15,597 nucleotides of DNA from Clostridium sp. UBA5530 (lineage in GTDB: Bacteria; Bacillota; Clostridia; Clostridiales; Clostridiaceae): assembly GCA_002423705.1 (NCBI GenBank), contig DINW01000017.1, forward strand, positions 91,357-106,953. The letters are read 5' to 3'. Below are positions 1 to 6,675 of the stretch, piece by piece (within the stretch, counting starts at the first letter, position 1; each line of letters begins with the position of its first letter). Below the pieces are notes generated by a model that was given only the letters and a program-made list of their open reading frames with translations, was not told the DNA's origin and ran no database searches. The position numbers and the translations under genes were made by a program.

Positions 1-94
1 CCCTTTTTAGGTTGGAGATAACAGCAGTTACGACCCCATATAAGTTCAACTAATATTCAGTTGGAGCTCAAACTCCACCTGAAACTAAGTTTCA
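1..94 (-). repeat. Left copy of ~94-bp structured inverted repeat
   Basis: Read on the minus strand from 94 to 1, this matches 9068-9161 on the plus strand at 80 of 94 positions. It starts 26 bases downstream of the queA stop and may continue past the window edge. It folds as consecutive hairpins: TGAAAC/GTTTCA (80-94); GGAGT/GCTCC with a UUGA loop; CAACT/AGTTG with a 7-base loop; and a two-part stem, TGG/CCA (36-38 with 13-15) around TAAC/GTTA. It has no reading frame and no T-run, so it does not look like a simple terminator. It could be the 3' tail of the queA transcript, an independent small RNA, or a MITE-like repeat. I do not recognise a named family. Confidence 0.85.
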
Positions 95-120
95 ATTCAT
101 AAAGTTAACTTGATATTGTA

Positions 121-1146
121 TTATCTTATAAACATTGCATCTCCAAAGCTAAAAAATCTATATTTCTCTTCTACAGCTAAATTATATGCTTTCATTATAT
201 TATCTCTTCCTGCCAATGCACTTACTAACATTATTAAAGTAGACTCAGGCAAATGGAAGTTTGTTATAAGGGAATCTACCACTTTAAACTTATACCCTGG
301 ATATATGAATATATCTGTCCATCCGCTACTTTCTTTTACGAGGCCTTTATTATCTCCTATAGTCTCTAAGGTCCTGCTGGAAGTAGTCCCTACAGCTATA
401 ACCTTTTTCCCCATAGCTTTAGTTTTATTGATTATATCAGCACTTTCTTGAGATAGCCTATAATATTCTGAATGCATATTATGATTTTCTATATTCTCTA
501 CCTTTACTGGTCTAAATGTGCCCAATCCCACATGAAGAGTTAGATATACTATATTAGCACCTTTATCTTGGATTTCCTTTAACAGCTCTTTAGTAAAATG
601 TAATCCTGCCGTTGGTGCTGCTGCTGAGCCTCTTTCTTTTGAATAAACAGTTTGGTATCTTTCATTATCTTCTAAGGTTTCCTTTATGTAAGGAGGTAAT
701 GGCATCTGCCCTAGTTCATCTAGGACCTCCTCAAATATTCCATCATATTTAAATTCTATTATCCTATTTCCATCTTCTTTCACTTCAAGAACTTTAGCCT
801 GAAGCTTTCCATCTCCAAAAACAAATTCTGCACCTTGTCTAGCTCTTTTACCTGGTTTAGATAGAGCTTCCCATTTATTACTATCTATCCTATTCAAAAG
901 AAGAAACTCTATTTTCCCCATAGAATCTTTTTTATGGCCTATGAGCCTTGCTGGTATTACTCTAGTATCATTTAGTACCAAGGTATCGCCTTCATTTATA
1001 TAATCTACCACATTGAAAAACTTCTTATGATTTATTTCTCCTGTTTCTTTATCTAATACCATAAGTCTTGATTGTTCCCTATGTTCTAGTGGATGTTGTG
1101 CAATCAACTCCTCTGGCAAATCAAAATAAAAATCTGTTACTTTCAT
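121..1146 (-). CDS. queA: S-adenosylmethionine:tRNA ribosyltransferase-isomerase QueA
   Basis: QueA transfers and isomerises the ribosyl part of S-adenosylmethionine onto 7-aminomethyl-7-deazaguanine in tRNA, giving epoxyqueuosine, the penultimate step of queuosine synthesis in the anticodon wobble position. The 341-residue protein has the family's usual length and motifs: NDTRVIPARL near the N-terminus, AAPTAGLHFT in the middle, HVGLGTFRPV, GTTSSRTLE, and TNFHLPESTL near the C-terminus. The start has a good AAGGTGG ribosome binding site. It lies 13 bases after ruvB, so it is the last visible gene of a ruvA-ruvB-queA operon. In many Firmicutes tgt follows, but here an inverted repeat lies after the stop and the window then ends. 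Confidence 0.97.
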   Translation of the reverse strand: MKVTDFYFDLPEELIAQHPLEHREQSRLMVLDKETGEINHKKFFNVVDYINEGDTLVLNDTRVIPARLIGHKKDSMGKIEFLLLNRIDSNKWEALSKPGKRARQGAEFVFGDGKLQAKVLEVKEDGNRIIEFKYDGIFEEVLDELGQMPLPPYIKETLEDNERYQTVYSKERGSAAAPTAGLHFTKELLKEIQDKGANIVYLTLHVGLGTFRPVKVENIENHNMHSEYYRLSQESADIINKTKAMGKKVIAVGTTSSRTLETIGDNKGLVKESSGWTDIFIYPGYKFKVVDSLITNFHLPESTLIMLVSALAGRDNIMKAYNLAVEEKYRFFSFGDAMFIR

Positions 1147-1159
1147 ACAATTCCACCTT

Positions 1160-2188
1160 CTACTCTGTAAACATTGAATATTGCTTTGAATTTTCTTTTT
1201 TTCTTTCTCTCTTTAAATGAGAGTATGCCTTATCTGTAGCCATTCTTCCCCTTGGAGTTCTTATTATAAAACCTTTTTGAAGGAGATATGGTTCATAAAC
1301 ATCCTCTATAGTATCTAATTCTTCTCCTATAAAATAGGCAAGAGTTTCGATTCCTACGGGACCTCCATTAAAATTATCTATAATTGCTTCAAGAATCTTA
1401 TTATCTATTCTATCGAAACCTTCATTATCAACTTCTAAAAGTTCAAGAGCTGCCTTTGCTGAATCGTAATCTATTACGCTCTTTCCCTTCACTTCAGAAT
1501 AGTCTCTAACCCTTCTTAATAATCTATTAGCTATTCTAGGCGTGCCTCTAGCTCGTTTTGCTATTTCTAATGCCCCATCCACCTTAATATTACAATTTAA
1601 AATCTGTGCCGATCTTACTATGATTTCCTTTAATTCTCTTTCTGTATAATATTCCATGGAACATAATACACCAAATCTATCTCTTAAAGGTGATGTTAAA
1701 AGTCCAATTCTTGTGGTAGCTCCAATCAAAGTAAAATTAGGTAAATCAAGTCTTATAGATTTAGCCGCTGCTCCTTTTCCTATAACTATATCTAAAGCAT
1801 AATCTTCCATGGCTGGATATAGTATTTCCTCTACGCTTCTATTTAATCTATGAATTTCATCTATAAATAGCACATCCTTAGGTTGCAATGATGTTAATAT
1901 GGCTGCTAAATCGCCTGCTCGCTCTATAGCTGGCCCTGAAGTAATTTTCAAATTACCTCCCATCTCTTTTGCAATTATATTAGCTAAGGTAGTTTTCCCC
2001 AGTCCCGGAGGACCGTATAATAGCACGTGGTCCAAAGATTCACCTCTATTTTGAGCAGCCCTTATAAATATATCTAACCTTTCCTTGACTTTCTCTTGGC
2101 CTATATATTCCTGTAAACTCTGGGGTCTTAAATTATATTCATTATTGTCTTCTCCCAAGCTAGAGGATGTTATTATTCTATCATCCAT
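1160..2188 (-). CDS. ruvB: Holliday junction branch migration ATPase RuvB
   Basis: RuvB is the hexameric AAA+ motor that, with RuvA, drives branch migration of Holliday junctions during recombinational repair. The 342 residues match the family length. Visible motifs are Walker A GPPGLGKTT (59-67), Walker B with DEIHR (110-114), sensor 1 GATTR (156-160), and LRDRFG (168-173) at the arginine-finger region. A winged-helix C-terminal part follows with the conserved RTPRGR. The start is preceded by AAGGAGGG. It starts 16 bases after the ruvA stop and ends 13 bases before queA, so translation is probably linked along one mRNA. No ruvC is seen, as is normal in Firmicutes, which use RecU-type or other resolvases. 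Confidence 0.98.
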   Translation of the reverse strand: MDDRIITSSSLGEDNNEYNLRPQSLQEYIGQEKVKERLDIFIRAAQNRGESLDHVLLYGPPGLGKTTLANIIAKEMGGNLKITSGPAIERAGDLAAILTSLQPKDVLFIDEIHRLNRSVEEILYPAMEDYALDIVIGKGAAAKSIRLDLPNFTLIGATTRIGLLTSPLRDRFGVLCSMEYYTERELKEIIVRSAQILNCNIKVDGALEIAKRARGTPRIANRLLRRVRDYSEVKGKSVIDYDSAKAALELLEVDNEGFDRIDNKILEAIIDNFNGGPVGIETLAYFIGEELDTIEDVYEPYLLQKGFIIRTPRGRMATDKAYSHLKRERKKENSKQYSMFTE

Positions 2189-2204
2189 TTTTTTTAACCC
2201 TCCT

Positions 2205-2807
2205 TTAGCTCATAAGCTTTTTCAAAGCTTCTTTTATTATATCTTCTATAGACAACTCCTTATCTATTTCTTTAAGAGCTTTTTGCCCTTCTTTCTCTGT
2301 ATATCCTAAAGCCATTAAAGCTTCAATTGCATCTCTCTCTTTAGATTCATTAATAATAAATCCTTCCATACTTCCTTCTATAGTAATATTTTCTACCATT
2401 TCTTTTATATCTATCTTATCTTTTAATTCTAGTATAATTCTTTGAGCAGTTTTTTTCCCTATACCCGGTGCCTTAACTATGGATTTTTCATCAGAAGTAG
2501 CAATAGAATATTTTAGATTGTCAACAGTGCTTATAGATAAAAGTGAAAGGGCTGCTTTGGCTCCTATGCCATTTATAGTGAGCAATAAATTAAACATATC
2601 TAATTCTTCTTTAGTTAAAAATCCATATAGTCCTATAAAGTCTTCTCGTACAATTTGATGAGTATATATCTTCACCTCTTCACCTTTTTTCACCATTGAT
2701 GCCATAGTATTACCTGAGGTGAAAATTTTATAGCCTATATTACCATTTTCAACAATTATGTAATCTTTATTTATTCCTTGAAAAATCCCTTTAATATATT
2801 CATACAT
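2205..2807 (-). CDS. ruvA: Holliday junction DNA-binding subunit RuvA
   Basis: RuvA is the tetrameric protein that grips the four-way junction and loads RuvB. I place the start at 2807 (protein begins MYEYIKGIF, 200 residues), because this is the conserved RuvA N-terminus. The frame stays open upstream to an in-frame ATG at 2879, but the extra 24 residues do not resemble the family. The ribosome binding site is a modest GGGAAG about 10 bases upstream. Two helix-hairpin-helix motifs are visible (INGIGAKAALSLLS and APGIGKKTAQRIILELK), and the flexible linker is followed by the small RuvB-contacting domain (DAIEALMALGYTEKEGQKAL). It is the first gene of ruvA-ruvB-queA, with its own promoter directly after the upstream terminator. 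Confidence 0.95.
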   Translation of the reverse strand: MYEYIKGIFQGINKDYIIVENGNIGYKIFTSGNTMASMVKKGEEVKIYTHQIVREDFIGLYGFLTKEELDMFNLLLTINGIGAKAALSLLSISTVDNLKYSIATSDEKSIVKAPGIGKKTAQRIILELKDKIDIKEMVENITIEGSMEGFIINESKERDAIEALMALGYTEKEGQKALKEIDKELSIEDIIKEALKKLMS

Positions 2808-2850
2808 AAGCCATTTTCTTCCCTTTCCTCTAATTTTAAGTCCATATATT

Positions 2851-2879
2851 ACTTTATCATTTACCCTGAGATAATTCAA
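2851..2879 (-). promoter_or_regulatory. Candidate sigma-A promoter for ruvA-ruvB-queA
   Basis: On the minus strand, TTGAAT (2874-2879), a 17-base spacer and TAAAGT (2851-2856) lie immediately after the terminator of the preceding gene and about 45 bases before the chosen ruvA start. Position supports it more than sequence, since the -10 box matches only 4 of 6. If it is real, the transcript starts near 2844, downstream of the ATG at 2879, which supports the shorter RuvA. Confidence 0.5.
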
Positions 2880-2880
2880 G

Positions 2881-2909
2881 AAAAAAGGCTGTGCATTTTT
2901 TGCTCAGCC
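2881..2909 (-). terminator. Rho-independent terminator after the BofC-like gene
   Basis: On the minus strand GGCTGAGCA and TGCACAGCC pair with one internal mismatch around an A-rich loop and are followed by six T. It lies 16 bases past the stop of the BofC-like gene and separates it from ruvA-ruvB-queA. Confidence 0.85.
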
Positions 2910-2924
2910 TCAATCTATATTTAT

Positions 2925-3539
2925 CTATTTAATATTAAAGCTAGTTAAAATTTCCATAGCTTCATTTCTACTTGCAAATCCACTGCCATCCTCTTTCCCA
3001 TAGCCCTTTCTGTACATTTCCTGCTCATCTTTATTAGGAATTCTATCTATGGAAAAATTTATTATATCCTTCTTTTCATCTTCTATAAATAGCATACCAC
3101 TTGAATCTGCTTTATATATAGTCAAATATTCAATGTTATCCTTATTTTTTACTCCAATATAATACCTATTAGGAATAAATATTTTTCTAATAAATACTAG
3201 GTTTCCATCACCTGTTGGCTTGAAATAATAATTTTGATTTTGAAAATATTGCTGTAAGGCAGCATTATCTTTCTTTTCTCCTAATTCGCTCTCAATATCC
3301 TTAAAATAAAGCTGTTTCTCTTCCTTTTCAACACCTTTTCCGTCTTTAGTTTTTAATACTATCTTTGTATCTCCACTAATAGCTTCATAATTATCACTTG
3401 CTACAGTTACATCTCCATCTTCCTTTGACCCATTGCTATTTTGAAGCTTATTTAAGGTGAAGAAAAAGCTAGTGAAGAATATAATTGTAATAATTATTGT
3501 ACCTAAAGTAAAGAATACGGCATTTTTCTTATTTGACAT
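2925..3539 (-). CDS. Membrane-anchored BofC-like protein (putative sporulation regulator)
   Basis: In Bacillus, BofC is made in the forespore and restrains the SpoIVB protease that signals for pro-sigma-K processing. The start at 3539 (MSNKKN, 204 residues) is chosen because GAGGTGAT sits just upstream; the frame could extend to 3587. Residues 7-29 form one hydrophobic segment without a clear signal-peptidase site, so the rest probably faces outside the membrane it sits in. Residues 58-120 (start of a beta-rich part, NLVFIRK) and 125-203 (RYYIGV, YLTIYKAD, then KGYGKEDG and a final NEAMEILTSF) can be laid by eye along the N- and C-terminal parts of B. subtilis BofC. Position also fits: as I recall, bofC lies directly upstream of ruvA in B. 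subtilis. Similarity is distant, so the family call is an inference. Confidence 0.6.
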   Translation of the reverse strand: MSNKKNAVFFTLGTIIITIIFFTSFFFTLNKLQNSNGSKEDGDVTVASDNYEAISGDTKIVLKTKDGKGVEKEEKQLYFKDIESELGEKKDNAALQQYFQNQNYYFKPTGDGNLVFIRKIFIPNRYYIGVKNKDNIEYLTIYKADSSGMLFIEDEKKDIINFSIDRIPNKDEQEMYRKGYGKEDGSGFASRNEAMEILTSFNIK

Positions 3540-3542
3540 ATT

Positions 3543-3550
3543 ATCACCTC
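3543..3550 (-). promoter_or_regulatory. Ribosome binding site that fixes the BofC-like start
   Basis: GAGGTGAT on the minus strand lies three bases before the ATG at 3539. The same sequence at the same distance precedes the neighbouring amidase gene. It decides for the 204-residue protein over the longer frame starting at 3587. Confidence 0.8.
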
Positions 3551-3556
3551 TAAGGA

Positions 3557-3585
3557 AATTATGTCCATATCCTTGTCTTTTATAC
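3557..3585 (-). promoter_or_regulatory. Possible sigma-G-like (forespore) promoter of the BofC-like gene
   Basis: The minus strand carries GTATA (3581-3585), a 17-base spacer and CATAATT (3557-3563), close to the Bacillus sigma-G pattern (GHATR, CATNHTA). B. subtilis bofC is a forespore gene. Against it: the predicted start point would leave only about 11 untranslated bases before the ATG, and in AT-rich DNA such matches arise by chance. Confidence 0.25.
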
Positions 3586-3605
3586 AATTACTCTAAACTT
3601 TATTT

Positions 3606-4442
3606 TTAATACAAAAAGCTTACCCAAGTATTAGGCCCCACTATACCATCTTCTTGTAAGCCATGATTATTTTGCCAAAGCTTAACTGCTCTTTCTGTAG
3701 CTGTATAAAATATGCCATCCTCCATTATTGAAAGCTTTCTCTGAATCCATTTTGTCGCCTCTCTTTGTACATAAGGAATACCACAATAAGGTAAGTGACT
3801 TACCGCATGCTTAGTTTTAGGACCTACTATACCATCTTCAATTAACCTTTTACCATTCATATCTGATATTCCAAGACTATTACATAACCTTTGAATGGAC
3901 AATACATTGGAGTCCATTGAGTTAGGTGATTCCGTTGATGAACTTCCCACATCCATTAAAAGCTGTCTTTTAAACCAATCCCAATTTCCACTATCCATTA
4001 TTCTTCTAGGACAGTATTTTCCTGTAACGTCATTATGTCTTACCACATCATTTACTTTTATATTCCATTTTTTCATAAGATATTTGACTAAATCTATAGT
4101 ATTTTTTAAAGCCTTTTCATAATCTCCATCCTTATTAACACAGGTCTCTATAGCTATGGAATTCCCATTATTTACTTCAGGCCTAGTAGGAGTAACACCG
4201 CTATAGCTGTCTCCACAATGCCATCCCTTCCAAGTATCCTCTAATATCTGTATTATATTTGAATCATCCACAAAATAATGAGCTGATGCACCTCTATCTC
4301 CACCACCGAAATATCTGTAGTGAGCATAAGCATTAGCACCTTTATCTGTATTGTCCGTATCATGAACCACTATATACCTTGGAGTTATAGTTACTCCTTT
4401 TGTATAATTGTAAGATATCAGCATCCTTTTTATTTCTAACAT
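3606..4442 (-). CDS. N-acetylmuramoyl-L-alanine amidase (Amidase_2) with peptidoglycan-binding repeats
   Basis: A zinc amidase that cuts the bond between MurNAc and the stem peptide of peptidoglycan. The catalytic domain spans about residues 20-150: zinc ligands are probably H27 (VVHDT), H136 (VRHNDV) and C144 (KYCPRR), with E99 (AIET) nearby. After a Ser-rich linker (165-178) come peptidoglycan-binding-type segments: EDGIVGPKT (202-210), EDGIFYTATERAV (241-253) and EDGIVGPNT (264-272). The start has GAGGTGAT at ideal spacing. There is no signal peptide or membrane segment, so it must be released by a holin, by lysis, or act from inside the mother cell. The layout is that of phage endolysins and of the signal-less Bacillus mother-cell lysis amidases (CwlH/CwlA type). 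No phage genes flank it, so a resident lysis or sporulation role is plausible but not proven. Confidence 0.9.
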   Translation of the reverse strand: MLEIKRMLISYNYTKGVTITPRYIVVHDTDNTDKGANAYAHYRYFGGGDRGASAHYFVDDSNIIQILEDTWKGWHCGDSYSGVTPTRPEVNNGNSIAIETCVNKDGDYEKALKNTIDLVKYLMKKWNIKVNDVVRHNDVTGKYCPRRIMDSGNWDWFKRQLLMDVGSSSTESPNSMDSNVLSIQRLCNSLGISDMNGKRLIEDGIVGPKTKHAVSHLPYCGIPYVQREATKWIQRKLSIMEDGIFYTATERAVKLWQNNHGLQEDGIVGPNTWVSFLY

Positions 4443-4519
4443 AATATCACCTCATATATTATATATAGAATGGTAAATTTTTTTCTCTATATATTATATT
4501 TTATTTTCTCCAAAATGAT

Positions 4520-4546
4520 ATTATATGTTTTGAAAATTCACCATAC
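4520..4546 (-). promoter_or_regulatory. Possible sigma-E/sigma-K-like promoter of the amidase gene
   Basis: On the minus strand GTATGGT (4540-4546), a 12-base spacer and CATATAAT (4520-4527) resemble the Bacillus mother-cell sigma-E pattern; the -10 fits fully and the -35 matches 5 of 7. It would give a leader of about 70 bases. The -35 overlaps a weak ATTCAC/GTGAAT hairpin that may end dut transcription. The match is weak evidence in such AT-rich DNA. Confidence 0.3.
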
Positions 4547-4578
4547 TTTGTGAATATTTTTATATTTTTCGACATATA

Positions 4579-5013
4579 TTATTTTTTAAATCCTGTTGAA
4601 CCAAAGCCACTTTCTCCTCTATTAGTTTCTGATAAATTATCTGTTTCCTCAACTTCAATGGTCAATATAGGTTTAATAACCATCTGAGCTATCTTCATTC
4701 CCTCTTCTACTTTGAATTCTTCTTCTCCAAGGTTTATCAGAATAACTCCTATTTCTCCTCTATAACCTTCATCTATAGTTCCCGGTGTATTTAATACTGT
4801 AATTCCATATTTTAATGCTAATCCACTTCTAGGTCTTACTTGTGCTTCAGTGTTCTTAGGAAGCTCAATCTTTATCCCTGTATGTATAAGTTTTCTTTCC
4901 ATAGGCTTTATCATAACTTCCTCTATAGAAAACAGATCCATACCTGCATCTCCATCATGGGCTATTTGTGGTACTATTGCCTTTTCATTGATTTTTTGTA
5001 CTAATAATTTCAT
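4579..5013 (-). CDS. dut: dUTP pyrophosphatase (trimeric dUTPase)
   Basis: It hydrolyses dUTP to dUMP and pyrophosphate, keeping uracil out of DNA and supplying dUMP for thymidylate synthesis. The 144 residues match the homotrimeric family length and show its motifs in order: GDAGMDLF (21-28), RPRSGLALK (61-69), NTPGTIDEGYRGE (75-87), and the C-terminal glycine-rich arm RGESGFGSTG, which closes over the substrate in trimeric enzymes. A strong AGGAGG lies 8 bases before the ATG. It has its own good promoter and lies between the yebC terminator and the amidase gene, so it is probably a single-gene unit. Confidence 0.97.
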   Translation of the reverse strand: MKLLVQKINEKAIVPQIAHDGDAGMDLFSIEEVMIKPMERKLIHTGIKIELPKNTEAQVRPRSGLALKYGITVLNTPGTIDEGYRGEIGVILINLGEEEFKVEEGMKIAQMVIKPILTIEVEETDNLSETNRGESGFGSTGFKK

Positions 5014-5047
5014 AAACTTTACCTCCTAATTTTGTAGCATCTTTAAT

Positions 5048-5076
5048 ATTTTATACTATAGATCTTGTGTTCTCAA
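5048..5076 (-). promoter_or_regulatory. Sigma-A promoter of dut
   Basis: On the minus strand TTGAGA (5071-5076), a 17-base spacer and TAAAAT (5048-5053); each box matches 5 of 6. It lies between the yebC terminator and the dut ribosome binding site, where a promoter is needed. Confidence 0.65.
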
Positions 5077-5097
5077 CTCTAACTTTTACAAGGTATT

Positions 5098-5131
5098 AAA
5101 AAACACCTCTGATAATTATCCAAAGGTGTTT
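5098..5131 (-). terminator. Rho-independent terminator of yebC
   Basis: On the minus strand AAACACCT (5124-5131) pairs with AGGTGTTT (5101-5108). The intervening bases contain a further GATAATTATC palindrome that extends the hairpin, and a T-run follows. It lies 20 bases past the yebC stop. Confidence 0.85.
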
Positions 5132-5150
5132 ACTAACTTAATATGTTTAA

Positions 5151-5891
5151 TTATTCTTCCCAACCTTCTGGGAACTCTGCATTGTGATAAACGTTTTGAA
5201 CATCGTCATCATCTTCTAAAACATCAAGCATCTTCTGGAATTTAGGTGCTACTTCTTCATCTATAGCAGTGTAATTATCTGGAATCATCTTTAGTTCTGC
5301 TTCTAAGAATTCTAAGCCTTGAGACTCTAACGCTTCTCTAACTGCACCAAAATCCTCTACAGAAGTAGTTACTACAAATACTTCATCCTCTGCTTCAAAA
5401 TCTTCTGCTCCTGCATCTAAAGCCATCATCATTAATTCATCTTCATCTAAATCATCATTCTTTTCTATAACAATTTGACCCTTCTTTTGAAACATGAAAC
5501 TAACACATCCTGTTGAACCCATGTTTCCTCCATGCTTAGAGAAAGCGTGTCTTACATTTCCTGCACTTCTGTTTTTATTATCAGTTAAAACTTCAACTAT
5601 AACTGCAGTTCCTGCTGGGCCATACCCCTCATAAATAATCTCTTCAAAAGTTACATCGCCTAATTCTCCTGAGGCCTTCTTTATAGATCTCATAATGTTA
5701 TCCTGAGGCATATTATTTGACTTAGCTTTAGCAATAACATCCCTTAGTTTTGAGTTAGCATCTACATTAGGTCCCCCTTCCTTTACAGCAACCATTAACT
5801 CCTTACCTATTTTAGTGAAAATCTTTGCTCTTTTAGCATCTGTCTTACCCTTCTTGGCTTGTATGTTATGCCACTTTGAATGTCCTGACAT
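5151..5891 (-). CDS. yebC: YebC/PmpR/TACO1-family translation factor
   Basis: A member of the YebC family, long annotated as a transcriptional regulator. Recent work on bacterial YebC and mitochondrial TACO1 links it to ribosome function, relieving stalls at proline-rich stretches. The 246-residue length is typical. The conserved N-terminus (MSGHSKWHNIQAKK, then AKRAKIFTKIGKEL) is complete, followed by NMPQDNIMRSIKKA, YEGYGPAGTAVIVE, TDNKNR and HAFSKHGGNMG, and an acidic C-terminal end. AGGAGG lies upstream of the ATG. It has its own promoter and terminator, so it is a monocistronic unit. Identification is certain; the precise cellular role is family knowledge. Confidence 0.96.
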   Translation of the reverse strand: MSGHSKWHNIQAKKGKTDAKRAKIFTKIGKELMVAVKEGGPNVDANSKLRDVIAKAKSNNMPQDNIMRSIKKASGELGDVTFEEIIYEGYGPAGTAVIVEVLTDNKNRSAGNVRHAFSKHGGNMGSTGCVSFMFQKKGQIVIEKNDDLDEDELMMMALDAGAEDFEAEDEVFVVTTSVEDFGAVREALESQGLEFLEAELKMIPDNYTAIDEEVAPKFQKMLDVLEDDDDVQNVYHNAEFPEGWEE

Positions 5892-5992
5892 TAAAATCGT
5901 CCTCCTAACCTATATTAAAATATCAAATTCATTTAGATTTTTAAAGTAATATTATTGAAAATCTATTATTATCATAATGAAAATTTCAAGTT

Positions 5993-6022
5993 ATTATATC
6001 ATATAATTGCCATAGTTTTCAA
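5993..6022 (-). promoter_or_regulatory. Sigma-A promoter of yebC
   Basis: On the minus strand TTGAAA (6017-6022), an 18-base spacer and a perfect TATAAT (5993-5998), located just after the yigZ stop. It predicts a leader of roughly 95 bases before yebC. A second TTGAAA occurs further downstream without a good -10 box. Confidence 0.6.
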
Positions 6023-6024
6023 CA

Positions 6025-6675
6025 TCATAGAGTTTTAAAGAGTCTATTTCCTTCTTTAAAATATATATCTTCCTCTGACTTTTCTATGATTATTCTCCCA
6101 TTAGTGCATTCTATAAGTTCATTCTCTATACTCTTTACTAAATCCTTTGGACTTAATAAAATAATTTTAACTTTATCAGTATATTCCGTATTTTCTATAT
6201 ACCATTGATTTTCATTACATACATACTGAACTTTACCTAAAAGGTCATAATCTAGAACAGCTTCTATAGATATTCCATTTACTTTTTCTACTATGCCTGC
6301 TTTTTTCACTGACATGGCAGCACCCTTTGAGTATGCTCTAGTAAGGCCACCTGTTCCTAAAAGCACTCCTCCAAAGTATCTAGTTACTACTATAACACAA
6401 TCCGTAATGCCATTCTTTTTTATAACTTCTAACACAGGGATTCCTGCAGTACCTTGAGGTTCTCCATCATCTGTGTATCTTTGAATACCCATATTTTTCC
6501 CTATAACATAAGCATACACATTATGAGTTGCTTGCTTATGTTCTTTTTTTACTTCATCTATAAAATCCCTTGCCTCTTCTTCAGTTTCTACTCTTTTTAT
6601 ATTTCCTATAAATAAAGATTTCTTCTCTTCGAATTCATCTTTAGTCCTGGCCTGCTTTATGGTCCTATAATTCAT
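6025..6675 (-). CDS. yigZ: YigZ/IMPACT-family protein (UPF0029)
   Basis: A conserved bacterial protein related to eukaryotic IMPACT, which inhibits the kinase GCN2; its bacterial role is not established. The 216 residues carry the family signature: YTDDGEPQGTAGIPVLEVI (67-85) and VVTRYFGGVLLGTGGLTRAY (96-115), followed by a smaller ferredoxin-like C-terminal domain (about 135-205). The ATG at 6675 lies inside the last codons of the upstream mocR-type gene (11-base overlap). Its GGAGGA ribosome binding site (6681-6686) is also inside that gene, so the two are very likely co-transcribed and translationally coupled. No promoter of its own is needed or obvious. Confidence 0.93.
   Translation of the reverse strand: MNYRTIKQARTKDEFEEKKSLFIGNIKRVETEEEARDFIDEVKKEHKQATHNVYAYVIGKNMGIQRYTDDGEPQGTAGIPVLEVIKKNGITDCVIVVTRYFGGVLLGTGGLTRAYSKGAAMSVKKAGIVEKVNGISIEAVLDYDLLGKVQYVCNENQWYIENTEYTDKVKIILLSPKDLVKSIENELIECTNGRIIIEKSEEDIYFKEGNRLFKTL

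Noticed and set aside
1..94. Terminator of the ruvA-ruvB-queA operon
   Set aside because: The hairpins are there, but no T-run follows any of them, and the same element occurs upstream of yggS, where a terminator is not needed.
110..451. Open frame on the plus strand opposite queA
   Set aside because: It lies antisense to well-conserved queA codons, has no ribosome binding site of its own and no family resemblance.
2808..2879. N-terminal extension of RuvA by 24 residues
   Set aside because: Conserved RuvA begins at MYEYIKG, and the likely promoter and transcript start lie inside the extension.
3540..3587. N-terminal extension of the BofC-like protein by 16 residues
   Set aside because: It has no ribosome binding site at 3587, whereas GAGGTGAT sits correctly before 3539; the extension reads through that site.
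3606..4442. Prophage remnant
   Set aside because: The amidase alone looks phage-like; neighbours on both sides are housekeeping genes, and no integrase, holin, att repeat or structural gene is present.
4443..4578. Riboswitch or structured leader before the amidase gene
   Set aside because: Only AT-rich hairpins (ATATATAG/CTATATAT and ATTCAC/GTGAAT) are seen, with no known aptamer motif; chance pairing is likely in such DNA.
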